Below, piece after piece: positions 1-6,227 of a DNA stretch of 6,891 nucleotides (position 1 is the stretch's first letter; each line of letters starts with the position of its first letter). The position numbers and the translations under genes were made by a program. This DNA comes from a bacterium. Lineage in GTDB: Bacteria; Planctomycetota; Planctomycetia; Pirellulales; Pirellulaceae. The notes beneath the pieces were generated by a model, which saw only the letters and a program-made list of their open reading frames with translations, searched no databases and had not been told where the DNA came from. Where the stretch lies: positions 1 to 6,891 of the forward strand of contig JAUIHJ010000458.1 in the NCBI GenBank assembly GCA_030432015.1. Reading direction: 5' to 3'.

Positions 1-19
1 GCGTAGCCCCCAGGAAGTG

Positions 20-361
20 ATGGGGGTGGTGGCCCAAAGCGACCTGTTTCGCAGTATCCTCCTCGCGGCCGCGGGTTGTGCCGTACTGCTGGTGGCCTTG
101 ACCGTCATCCCCTACGCTCTGCTCGACCCGACCACGAAGACCCCAGTGGCCCAGCCCACCGCGGCCGTTGACGCGGCACCGGCGGACGAACCCGCCGTCG
201 AGGACAGCGCGGCGGCGCCCGGCGGGGCTGCCGAAGCGACCGGCCAGCCCGACCTCCAACGGGCCGCCGCCGCGATGGGCATCAGCGACGCCGCACCGGC
301 TGACTCCGACCCCCAACCGCTGGACGATAAACTCGACAAATTGCTGGACGGCATCGACTGA
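20..361 (+). CDS. Small single-pass membrane protein, Ala/Pro/Asp-rich, upstream of DUF4159 gene
   Basis: The 113-residue product has one hydrophobic segment at about residues 12-34, then a low-complexity Ala/Pro/Asp/Glu-rich tail (about 36-95) and a short acidic amphipathic C-terminus with the pattern LDDKLDKLLD. This suggests an N-terminal membrane anchor with a flexible extracytoplasmic tail. I do not recognise a named domain. Its place directly before a DUF4159/TPR gene pair suggests an accessory subunit of an ExbB/ExbD-type envelope complex, but that is inference. The ATG at 20 is chosen; a GTG at 17 and GTGs at 26 and 29 are alternatives, with a weak AGGA at 12-15. The frame is open to the left edge, so the true start could lie outside. 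A TAG at 4-6 in another frame would fit the end of a preceding gene. The gap to the next gene is 60 nt. Confidence 0.6.
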   Translation: MGVVAQSDLFRSILLAAAGCAVLLVALTVIPYALLDPTTKTPVAQPTAAVDAAPADEPAVEDSAAAPGGAAEATGQPDLQRAAAAMGISDAAPADSDPQPLDDKLDKLLDGID

Positions 362-421
362 CATCGCCACCGCGGACACCTCGGCGTCACGCGAACCATC
401 TCCGCCTGACCAACGCATCCC

Positions 422-1921
422 ATGTCGCAACCTGAACCTACCGCACCGCAGCCGCCGCGCTGGTCCCTTGCGCTGACGGCCCTCTTCAGCGCCGCCTGGG
501 TGCTGGCCTGGGGCAGTTGGCTCTGGGTCCCATGGGAGCGAACGTGGCTGGTCGCCGCACAGGCGACGGTGTTTGCCGCGGCGCTGCCGATTGCAATCGC
601 CTGGGTCGTCTGGTGCCGTCGCCAGGTCCCCTTTGCCAGCCGGGCCTCGTATCTGGTCGTCACCTGGACCTACGCGACCGTGTGGCAGCTCGGGCTCTTC
701 CTCTTGAGCCGGCTGGCCTGGCCGACGGCGGCGACGTTGCTGGCCCGCTTGGGAACGGCCGGTTTTTTCTTCATTGGGCTGGCCTGGACGGTCTGGGCCA
801 TCGACCGGGCAGGGCAGCGCCGCCAGCGCGCCCGACAGCTGGCTCGCAGCGCCCAATTACAACTCGAAGCGCTGCCCAGCCGTCATGCCGCAATGCCAGC
901 GGAAGCCCGCACCAGCGATCCGCTCGATCCACAAGCCTGGTACTACGGGCAGCACAACGCCAAGTTAAATCAGTCGATCACGGCCTTGGGAACCTACTCA
1001 CTGCTGTTTCTACTGGCGTTCCTTTTCGTCTCCCAGGTGGGAGGTTGTCGTGACATCTACGAGATGCCCGCCGGCGGTGGCCAGCAAAAACAATTGGCGC
1101 AAACCGTCAAGGTTCAGAAGATCATCAAGAAGAAATTTGTCGTCAATCCCTTCAGCGCCATCAGCTTCAAAGTACCTCCGATCGACGAAGTCAAACTGCA
1201 GCTGACGGAGGTGACCGAACACGCCTACACCGTCGGGTATGGTGCCGGCGCCGGCGCGGGATTCGCAGGCGGCACCAAGCAGGGTAAGGTGCGATTCATC
1301 CGCCTGGAGTATGCAGGCGGCGACTGGGACCAGGATTTTGGCATCGGCGCGGATGTGAACATGCTGATTGAATATGGGATCCGCACCACGCAGAAAGTCG
1401 AGCAGCGGACCGAGTCCCGGACCGTGGCGCAACTGAAGAGTTTCCCGGCCGAGAAGAGTCCCGCCCTGGTCTATCTGACGGGGCAGCGCAACATCTCGCT
1501 GTCGGACTCGGAGGTCAAGATCTTGCGGTCCTATCTGCTGGAAAAACACGGCATGATCTTCGGTGATAACGGCGGAAGTAGCCATTTTCACAACCAGTTT
1601 GTCGGCATGATGCGGCGCGTCTTACCCAACGTTCGACCAACGCGGATTCCGCTGGACGACACGATTCACAGGATTCCCTATCAGATCCCCTTCCTGCCCT
1701 ACGTGGCGCCCCACGGCGGCAAGGATGCACTCGGGTGGCGTGTCGATGGCCGGCTGGTCTGCTATTATCACCCAGGCGACATTGGTGACGCCTGGACCGA
1801 CGACCATTCCGGCGTTGCGCCGGAGATTTACGAATCCTGTTACCAACTTGGCACCAACGTCATTTTTTACGCCCACACGGAGTACAGCAAATGGCTGGAG
1901 TCCCGCAAGCAACAAAAGTAG
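422..1921 (+). CDS. Five-TM membrane protein with C-terminal DUF4159 domain
   Basis: The 499-residue protein has four hydrophobic segments near residues 15-36, 43-65, 77-97 and 104-127, a very basic loop (128-145, rich in Arg), and a fifth segment near 186-205. Positive-inside reasoning puts the N-terminus in the cytoplasm and the C-terminal half in the periplasm. After a basic stretch (KIIKKK, 233-238) and a Gly/Ala linker (272-284), residues about 288-487 look like DUF4159: the opening RLEYAGGDWD-like strand, the YLTGQ segment followed by a Leu-rich helix (about 351-373), the Asp/Gly-rich SDxGDAW-like segment near 451-458, and the closing YxLGTNVIFYAHT. DUF4159 is thought to have a class I glutamine amidotransferase-like fold, but its function is unknown. 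In planctomycetes such genes usually follow ExbB/ExbD genes. ATG 422 is the first possible start after an in-frame TGA at 407; no Shine-Dalgarno is visible. Confidence 0.85.
   Translation: MSQPEPTAPQPPRWSLALTALFSAAWVLAWGSWLWVPWERTWLVAAQATVFAAALPIAIAWVVWCRRQVPFASRASYLVVTWTYATVWQLGLFLLSRLAWPTAATLLARLGTAGFFFIGLAWTVWAIDRAGQRRQRARQLARSAQLQLEALPSRHAAMPAEARTSDPLDPQAWYYGQHNAKLNQSITALGTYSLLFLLAFLFVSQVGGCRDIYEMPAGGGQQKQLAQTVKVQKIIKKKFVVNPFSAISFKVPPIDEVKLQLTEVTEHAYTVGYGAGAGAGFAGGTKQGKVRFIRLEYAGGDWDQDFGIGADVNMLIEYGIRTTQKVEQRTESRTVAQLKSFPAEKSPALVYLTGQRNISLSDSEVKILRSYLLEKHGMIFGDNGGSSHFHNQFVGMMRRVLPNVRPTRIPLDDTIHRIPYQIPFLPYVAPHGGKDALGWRVDGRLVCYYHPGDIGDAWTDDHSGVAPEIYESCYQLGTNVIFYAHTEYSKWLESRKQQK
1879..1882 (+). 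promoter_or_regulatory. Ribosome binding site setting the TPR gene start inside the DUF4159 gene
   Basis: GGAG (within ACGGAG, 1877-1882) lies 8 nt before the ATG at 1891. It supports a start inside the 3' end of the DUF4159 gene rather than at the later in-frame ATGs at 1954 or 1963, which lack a comparable site. The arrangement suggests translational coupling of the two proteins. Confidence 0.6.
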
Positions 1922-3648
1922 AACTCGCGACACCGCGCGTGGGGCGGTGGCTGATGCGCACGATGTTGCGCGCCTGCGGGCGTCGTCCCGCTCAGGCCAA
2001 CCTGCCACAACGCTGGACGGTGCAGCTGCATCCCCGCAACGTGATGACGGCATGCCTGGTTGTCGCGGGACTGCTTGCCAGTGCGACACCGGGCCTGTCG
2101 TCGACGTTGGATGAACTGCCCCTCGATCGTTGGAAGGAACTCCGTGAGGTCGAGCGGTACCAGTTGAATGTGGCCGAGAAATACTATCGAGAAAAGAATT
2201 GGAAAGTCGGACTGGCGGAGTACGAGAAATTCTTGACGCTTTACGAACGTAGCGTGGGCGCGCCCTACGCGCAATTGAAATGGAGCCTCTGTCAGATCCA
2301 GCTTCGTAAGCAGAACACGGCCATCAAGGAGGGCTTTCAGTCTGTGATCGATTACTGGCCGGACTCGCCGCAGGCGATCGCAGCGGCGTACTACATTGGT
2401 CAGGCGTACAAGGAAATGGGCGAGACACGCAAGGCCAAGCAGGCCTTCGAGTCCGTTTTGGGGGAACATCCCCAGCACTTCGCGGCCACGCTGGCGGCCG
2501 TCGATCTTGTCGATCTCACGATGATCGATGGTGATATCAAGGCGCGCGTCGCGTTCTGGAAACAGTTGACGTTTGACATGCCGCGGACCAAGGAATCAAA
2601 ACGGTATTGCGAGACCGCGTCCCGCAGCCTGGCGGCGCATCAATTCGAATTCGGTGTTTTTGACGATGCCGTCGGCGCGCTGGCGACAACCTATGCCGAA
2701 ACTTCACTCGCCGTGCAGGTCGCCGGCGTGGTGCGTGATCCCATCAAGCGACTGCTGGGCGACGAGAAACGGCAGGTTCAGGGCGAGCAACTGGCCGATC
2801 GCGCTGCGGCCTGGTTGCGAAGTCACCTTCCTCCGGCAGGCACGACCGATGCCGAACAACAGGCCGCTCGGCAACACTGGTATTTGATCGCCGACGTACA
2901 AGCTGCCGCGGGAAACGCCGAAAAGGTCGCGGAAACGTACGAGGAAATCCTGCAGAAGTATGGAACCGCGGACGAGCCTCTCGGACGCTATGCTAACTGG
3001 CTCAAATCGACCTCGAAGTACGACGAAGCCCGCCAACAGTACGCGCGCTTCAAAGACCGAATCGAAGGCCAAAACCAAATCGCCTACAGCTTCCGCCAGC
3101 AGGGAAACTATGAAGCGGCGGTGGCCGCTTATCAAACCAACCTCGCCCGCGATGTCGAGCATGCAGTTCGCTGGCACGAGCAGATCGCGGCGACTTACCG
3201 CAGCGCACGGAACTATCCCGCGGCGATTGCGGTTTACGAACAGCTGTGGAAGACCGACGCCAAAGACGCGGAGAAATGGTTGTGGGCACTGGCCACCACC
3301 TATCGCGACGCGGGAAAGTATAAGGAAGCCATCGGCCACTATCGCCAATGCAACAATTTCCCGAACAACTATTCCGAAATGGCGGCCTGCCATCGCGCCA
3401 TGAAGGATTACAAAGAAGCAATCATTCTGTACGGGCAGATTGTCGGGGGAGCGCCCAACTCGGCCGCTTGGGCGATGCTGCAGATTGGCCATACGCAAGA
3501 GCAGGCCGGCAATAAAGAACTAGCGATCAAAGCCTTCCAGCAGGTCTGCAAGAGCTATCCGCGGGCTTCCTATGCCAGCCAGGCTCACGCGCATTTGCAA
3601 AACAAATATAAGATCACCGTAACGCTGGGTGGTGGGACGGATAAGTAA
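1891..3648 (+). CDS. Exported tetratricopeptide-repeat (TPR) protein
   Basis: The 585-residue protein is made largely of TPR-like helix pairs. The clearest are near residues 88-121, 163-195, 329-357, 395-420, 427-455, 463-486, 496-518 and 525-557, with typical spacing of Ala/Gly/Tyr and Lys-Glu-Ala-Ile (as in YKEAI at 477-481 and 507-511). A hydrophobic stretch at 53-64 ending in an ASA-type signal peptidase site (63-65) indicates export, although the roughly 50-residue basic region before it is unusually long. TPRs are protein-protein scaffolds, so a role as a periplasmic partner of the upstream DUF4159 membrane protein is plausible. The gene overlaps that gene by 31 nt and shares its operon. 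If ATG 1954 or 1963 is the real start, the signal peptide would be closer to normal length. The mid region (200-320) is less clearly TPR. Confidence 0.85.
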   Translation: MAGVPQATKVELATPRVGRWLMRTMLRACGRRPAQANLPQRWTVQLHPRNVMTACLVVAGLLASATPGLSSTLDELPLDRWKELREVERYQLNVAEKYYREKNWKVGLAEYEKFLTLYERSVGAPYAQLKWSLCQIQLRKQNTAIKEGFQSVIDYWPDSPQAIAAAYYIGQAYKEMGETRKAKQAFESVLGEHPQHFAATLAAVDLVDLTMIDGDIKARVAFWKQLTFDMPRTKESKRYCETASRSLAAHQFEFGVFDDAVGALATTYAETSLAVQVAGVVRDPIKRLLGDEKRQVQGEQLADRAAAWLRSHLPPAGTTDAEQQAARQHWYLIADVQAAAGNAEKVAETYEEILQKYGTADEPLGRYANWLKSTSKYDEARQQYARFKDRIEGQNQIAYSFRQQGNYEAAVAAYQTNLARDVEHAVRWHEQIAATYRSARNYPAAIAVYEQLWKTDAKDAEKWLWALATTYRDAGKYKEAIGHYRQCNNFPNNYSEMAACHRAMKDYKEAIILYGQIVGGAPNSAAWAMLQIGHTQEQAGNKELAIKAFQQVCKSYPRASYASQAHAHLQNKYKITVTLGGGTDK

Positions 3649-3697
3649 GGCCGCCGTTATGGAGAGGCGGTGGTCGCATTCGATCAAGTTGCTATAC

Positions 3698-3701
3698 GGA
3701 G
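3698..3701 (+). promoter_or_regulatory. Ribosome binding site for the sulfatase gene
   Basis: GGAG, again within ACGGAG (3696-3701), sits 7 nt before ATG 3709. It decides the start in favour of 3709 over the in-frame GTG at 3670, and the resulting N-terminus is a clean signal peptide. Confidence 0.7.
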
Positions 3702-3708
3702 TCATCCC

Positions 3709-5172
3709 ATGATTCGGATTCTCTGCACGCTGTTACTTGTCGGGCTGGCGTTCGAATCGAGCGTCTACGGCAAACAGCCCAATGTTCTGTTCATTGCCAT
3801 CGACGACCAAAACGACTGGATTGGCTGCCTCGACGGGCACCCCCTGGTGAAGACACCGCATATCGACCAACTGGCTTCGCGCGGCACCGTGTTCACCAAT
3901 GCCCACTGCCAGGCGCCGCTGTGCAATCCGTCGCGAACCAGTTTGATGACCGGCTTGCGACCGTCGACGACGGGCATCTATGGTCTGGCTCCCTGGTTTC
4001 GAGACGTCGCTGCCTGGCGTGACCGCGTCACGCTCCCCCAGCATTTCGCCGCCCACGGCTATCGTACCTATTCGACCGGAAAAATCTTCCACGGAAATTA
4101 CGGCCGCAAGCGGACCGACCGCGAGTTCGATGAACTTGGCCCCGGGGCCAGCGTCGGGGTCCGGCCAGAGAAGAAACTCGTGACCACTCCCAACCCCCAC
4201 CCGCTCGTCGATTGGGGCGTCTTTCCCCACCGCGACGAGGACAAAGGGGACTGGAAGGTTGCCAGTTGGGCCGTCGAGCGGCTGAATGAGCAACCACAAG
4301 AACCGTTCTTTTTGTCGGTCGGCTTCTTCCTGCCGCATGTGCCCTGCTATGCCACCCAGAAATGGTTTGACCTCTATCCCGACGATACGTCGGTCTTGCC
4401 ACCGGTACTGCTGGACGACCGCAACGATACACCTCGCTTCTCCTGGTATCTCCATTGGACGCTGCCGGAACCCCGGCTCAAGTTCTTGCGTGAAGCCGAT
4501 CAGTGGACCAACCTGGTTCGGTCTTATCTGGCCTGCACCAGCTTTGTTGATAGCCAGGTCGGTCGCGTCCTGGACGCGCTCGCCGCCAACGGATTACAAG
4601 ACGAGACCATCGTTGTACTCTGGTCGGACCACGGTTGGCATTTGGGAGAGAAACAGATAACCGGGAAGAACACACTCTGGGATCGGTCGACCCGCATTCC
4701 CTTGGTGTTTGCCGGACCCGGCGTGGCGACGGCAGCGAATTGCCGGCAACCGGTTGAACTGCTGGATATCTATCCCACGCTGGTTGACCTGTGTGGGCTC
4801 CCGCCGAGAGACGACCTGGAGGGGCTTAGCCTGGTCCCGCAACTCAGCGATGCCAAGGCGACTCGCCAGCGACCAGCGATCACGACGCATAATCAACATA
4901 ACCACGGGGTGAGGTCCGAGCGTTGGCGCTACATCCGTCATGCCGATGGGTCAGAAGAATTGTACGACATGCAGGATGATCCGAACGAATGGCATAACCT
5001 GGCCGCAAAGCCCGAATCTGCTAAGATCATGGCACAACACCGAAAGTGGCTTCCGGCAACCAACGCACCACCAGTGCCCGGAAGCAAGCACCGAATTCTG
5101 ACGCTGGAGAACGGCAAGGTCACTTGGGAAGGCACCGAGATACGTTCCGAGGACCCGATCCCCGAGCTTTGA
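3709..5172 (+). CDS. Secreted sulfatase, iduronate-2-sulfatase-like
   Basis: This 487-residue type I sulfatase (alkaline phosphatase superfamily) hydrolyses sulfate esters, probably on a sulfated polysaccharide; the substrate cannot be read from sequence. Residues 1-21 form a signal peptide (hydrophobic core about 3-14), so it acts in the periplasm or outside. The NVLFIAIDDQNDW block gives metal-ligand Asp32 and Asp33. C72-N-P-S-R76 is the CxPSR motif in which Cys72 is converted to formylglycine by a maturation enzyme not encoded here. STGK (123-126) with His128, the FFLPHVP block (His210) and SDHGWHLGEK (Asp307, His308) supply the remaining active-site positions, with Lys320 a likely sulfate contact. 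The C-terminal RSERWRYIRH...ELYDMQDDPNEWHNLA pattern (402-432) is typical of the iduronate-2-sulfatase/choline-sulfatase group. The length is normal and nothing is missing. It lies 60 nt after the TPR gene and could be co-transcribed, though a functional link is unproven. Confidence 0.93.
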   Translation: MIRILCTLLLVGLAFESSVYGKQPNVLFIAIDDQNDWIGCLDGHPLVKTPHIDQLASRGTVFTNAHCQAPLCNPSRTSLMTGLRPSTTGIYGLAPWFRDVAAWRDRVTLPQHFAAHGYRTYSTGKIFHGNYGRKRTDREFDELGPGASVGVRPEKKLVTTPNPHPLVDWGVFPHRDEDKGDWKVASWAVERLNEQPQEPFFLSVGFFLPHVPCYATQKWFDLYPDDTSVLPPVLLDDRNDTPRFSWYLHWTLPEPRLKFLREADQWTNLVRSYLACTSFVDSQVGRVLDALAANGLQDETIVVLWSDHGWHLGEKQITGKNTLWDRSTRIPLVFAGPGVATAANCRQPVELLDIYPTLVDLCGLPPRDDLEGLSLVPQLSDAKATRQRPAITTHNQHNHGVRSERWRYIRHADGSEELYDMQDDPNEWHNLAAKPESAKIMAQHRKWLPATNAPPVPGSKHRILTLENGKVTWEGTEIRSEDPIPEL

Positions 5173-5192
5173 CGCCATGAATTTCGCCGGGT

Positions 5193-5208
5193 CGCGAGTC
5201 GCCTCGCG
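5193..5208 (+). terminator. Possible weak hairpin after the sulfatase gene
   Basis: CGCGAG (5193-5198) pairs with CTCGCG (5203-5208) around a TCGC loop, starting 21 nt after the sulfatase stop. There is no U-run behind it, so it is at best a weak or 3'-end-protecting structure. Confidence 0.25.
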
Positions 5209-5403
5209 TGCATGCGTCAGGAAAGCGCCGGTTCATCCTTCGTGGCACGACCGATTATTCGGGTTGCCGGTTGAAGGGGTCCGAAGACACGAAAATACGA
5301 GGCGATGATGCTCGGAAAAGAGTTGATTTTTGTGCGAGAATCGTGGGGTTTACGAGTCCCAAACCTCCGTTGCGACTAAACTTTGCTGCTTTTTTCGAAA
5401 GAC

Positions 5404-5413
5404 CCGCTAGCGG
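5404..5413. promoter_or_regulatory. CCGCTAGCGG palindrome, possible operator
   Basis: This is a perfect 10-bp palindrome in the upstream region of the repeat-protein gene, with T6 and A6 runs on either side and a TAGAAT-like -10 candidate 18 nt downstream. A dimeric regulator could bind here, but palindromes of this size also arise by chance in GC-rich DNA. Confidence 0.2.
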
Positions 5414-5502
5414 ACCAAAAAAGGGCAACGTAGAATAGGGTAAGTTTGTCGAAACGGACAGTTAGACAGTATGGGACCTTCAGTAAACTTCGGTATTTTT
5501 AA

Positions 5503-5507
5503 GGGAG
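5503..5507 (+). promoter_or_regulatory. Ribosome binding site of the repeat-protein gene
   Basis: GGGAG lies 8 nt before ATG 5516. It selects that start over the in-frame ATG at 5471, and the protein then begins with a standard signal peptide (MRRLL). Confidence 0.75.
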
Positions 5508-5515
5508 ACTTCAAC

Positions 5516-6055
5516 ATGCGACGCTTGTTGACCGCTGCGGTTTGTGCACTTCTTCTCTTCGGGACGTCGGTCGTCTCGGCTCAGGAACAAAAGGGTGGAG
5601 CCGCTCAAAAAGATGGTGGTGCTGCTCAGAAGGGCGGAGCCGCTCAAAAAGATGGTGGTGCTGCTCAGAAGGGTGGAGCCGCTCAAAAAGGTGGTGCTGC
5701 CCAGAAGGGTGGAGCCGCGCAAAAAGGTGGTGCTGCCCAGAAGGGTGGAGCCGCTCAAAAAGGTGGTGCTGCTCAGAAGGGTGGAGCCGCTCAAAAAGGT
5801 GGAGCTGCCCAGAAGGGCGGAGCCGCTCAAAAAGGTGGAGCTGCCCAGAAGGGCGGAGCCGCTCAAAAAGGTGGAGCTGCCCAGAAGGGTGGAGCCGCTC
5901 AAAAAGGTGGAGCTGCCCAGAAGGGTGGAGCCGCTCAAAAAGGTGGCCTGACGCCTGTCCAAAAGGGCGGTGGTGCTGCTCAAAAAGGTGGCGCGGCCCA
6001 AAAGGGTGGCGCTCATCAAAAGGGTGGCGCGGCTCAGAAGCACGTCCAGAAGTAG
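5516..6055 (+). CDS. Secreted low-complexity GGAAQK hexapeptide-repeat protein
   Basis: The 179-residue product has a signal peptide (residues 1-22: two Arg, a Leu/Ala-rich core, VSA cleavage site). The mature part, about 157 residues, starts QEQK and is followed by 19 tandem GGAAQK hexapeptides, with an extra Asp after units 1 and 3. Then come GGLTPVQK, GGGAAQK, GGAAQK, GGAHQK, GGAAQK and a terminal HVQK. By my count the mature chain has about 26 Lys against one Glu and two Asp, so it is strongly cationic, with no Cys or aromatic residues and probably no globular fold. I do not recognise the family. Each repeat carries an adjacent Gln and Lys, the donor and acceptor of a transglutaminase crosslink, and a transglutaminase-like gene follows. 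A crosslinked structural or matrix protein, or a binder of anionic polysaccharide, would fit; both are inference. A strong terminator follows 62 nt after the stop, so it is probably its own transcript. Confidence 0.85.
   Translation: MRRLLTAAVCALLLFGTSVVSAQEQKGGAAQKDGGAAQKGGAAQKDGGAAQKGGAAQKGGAAQKGGAAQKGGAAQKGGAAQKGGAAQKGGAAQKGGAAQKGGAAQKGGAAQKGGAAQKGGAAQKGGAAQKGGAAQKGGAAQKGGLTPVQKGGGAAQKGGAAQKGGAHQKGGAAQKHVQK
5594..5941 (+). repeat. Coding tandem repeat: 18-bp hexapeptide units in 36-bp pairs
   Basis: Nineteen 18-bp units all encode GGAAQK, with one GAT codon inserted at 5612-5614 and one at 5651-5653. Odd-numbered units end CAA AAA and use GCC GCT (once GCC GCG) for the Ala pair. Even-numbered units end CAG AAG and use GCT GCT or GCT GCC. 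The alternation is unbroken, so the true duplication unit is 36 bp (39 bp at the start, where GAT is present). Even units 2-10 begin GGT GGT, whereas even units 12-18 begin GGT GGA. Degenerate copies continue to about 6040. Copy number may be collapsed or miscounted in short-read assemblies. Confidence 0.95.
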
Positions 6056-6117
6056 GTCGTGAGCCCACTCCCCGCGTCGCACGCTGGTCGTGCAACGCGT
6101 TTGAGATGGTAGGATAC

Positions 6118-6160
6118 GAAGACGCCTCCTGCACAACTGCGAGAGGCGTCTTCTTTTTTT
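6118..6160 (+). terminator. Strong intrinsic terminator after the repeat-protein gene
   Basis: An 11-bp perfect stem (6118-6128 pairing with 6143-6153; core GACGCCTC/GAGGCGTC) with a 14-nt loop is followed by a T-rich run, TTCTTTTTTT at 6151-6160. The loop can form a further 3-bp GCA/TGC pairing. This is a textbook Rho-independent terminator and separates the repeat-protein gene from the transglutaminase-like gene. Confidence 0.9.
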
Positions 6161-6215
6161 GTTGGTGGGATTCAACATACACGCTTCCAGTCTGAAGGCA
6201 GAAGCAAATCACCAC

Positions 6216-6219
6216 GGAG
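6216..6219 (+). promoter_or_regulatory. Ribosome binding site of the transglutaminase-like gene
   Basis: GGAG, within ACGGAG (6214-6219), lies 8 nt before ATG 6228. The same ACGGAG hexamer precedes the TPR and sulfatase genes, which supports this start for a frame that runs off the window. Confidence 0.7.
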
Positions 6220-6227
6220 AGTGCGAA

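Larger units (their letters stand above)
5173..5515 (+). other. Intergenic region and leader upstream of the repeat-protein gene
   Basis: This 343-nt gap has no convincing gene; a 76-codon open frame at 5208-5438 has no ribosome site or recognisable product. It holds a hairpin at 5193-5208 and a 10-bp perfect palindrome (5404-5413) between a T6 run (5390-5395) and an A6 run (5417-5422). TAGAAT at 5431-5436 is a possible -10 element, but no good -35 lies at the right distance. The last part must carry the promoter and leader of the downstream repeat-protein gene if that gene is transcribed independently. I see no riboswitch or sRNA that I can name. Confidence 0.5.

Noticed and set aside
3651..3670. 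CCGCC/GGCGG hairpin between the TPR and sulfatase genes as a terminator
   Set aside because: Only a 5-bp stem with a 10-nt loop and no T-run behind it.
3670..3708. Upstream GTG start for the sulfatase
   Set aside because: It would add 13 residues before a perfect signal peptide, and the ACGGAG site is correctly spaced only for ATG 3709.
3733..4455. Minus-strand open frame of 240 codons inside the sulfatase gene
   Set aside because: It lies antisense to a clearly conserved sulfatase and has no domain of its own; such shadows are common in GC-rich coding DNA.
5208..5438. Possible 76-codon gene between the sulfatase and the repeat protein
   Set aside because: No ribosome binding site before the ATG, no recognisable domain or signal, and basic mixed composition typical of a random open frame in GC-rich DNA.
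5594..5941. Regular repeat considered as a CRISPR array
   Set aside because: There are no unique spacers; units are directly contiguous, in frame and encode an identical hexapeptide.
5594..5941. Programmed frameshifting at the repeated CAA AAA G runs
   Set aside because: The A5 runs are not in the phase of the classical A AAA AAG slippery heptamer, and no stimulatory structure or alternative domain is evident.
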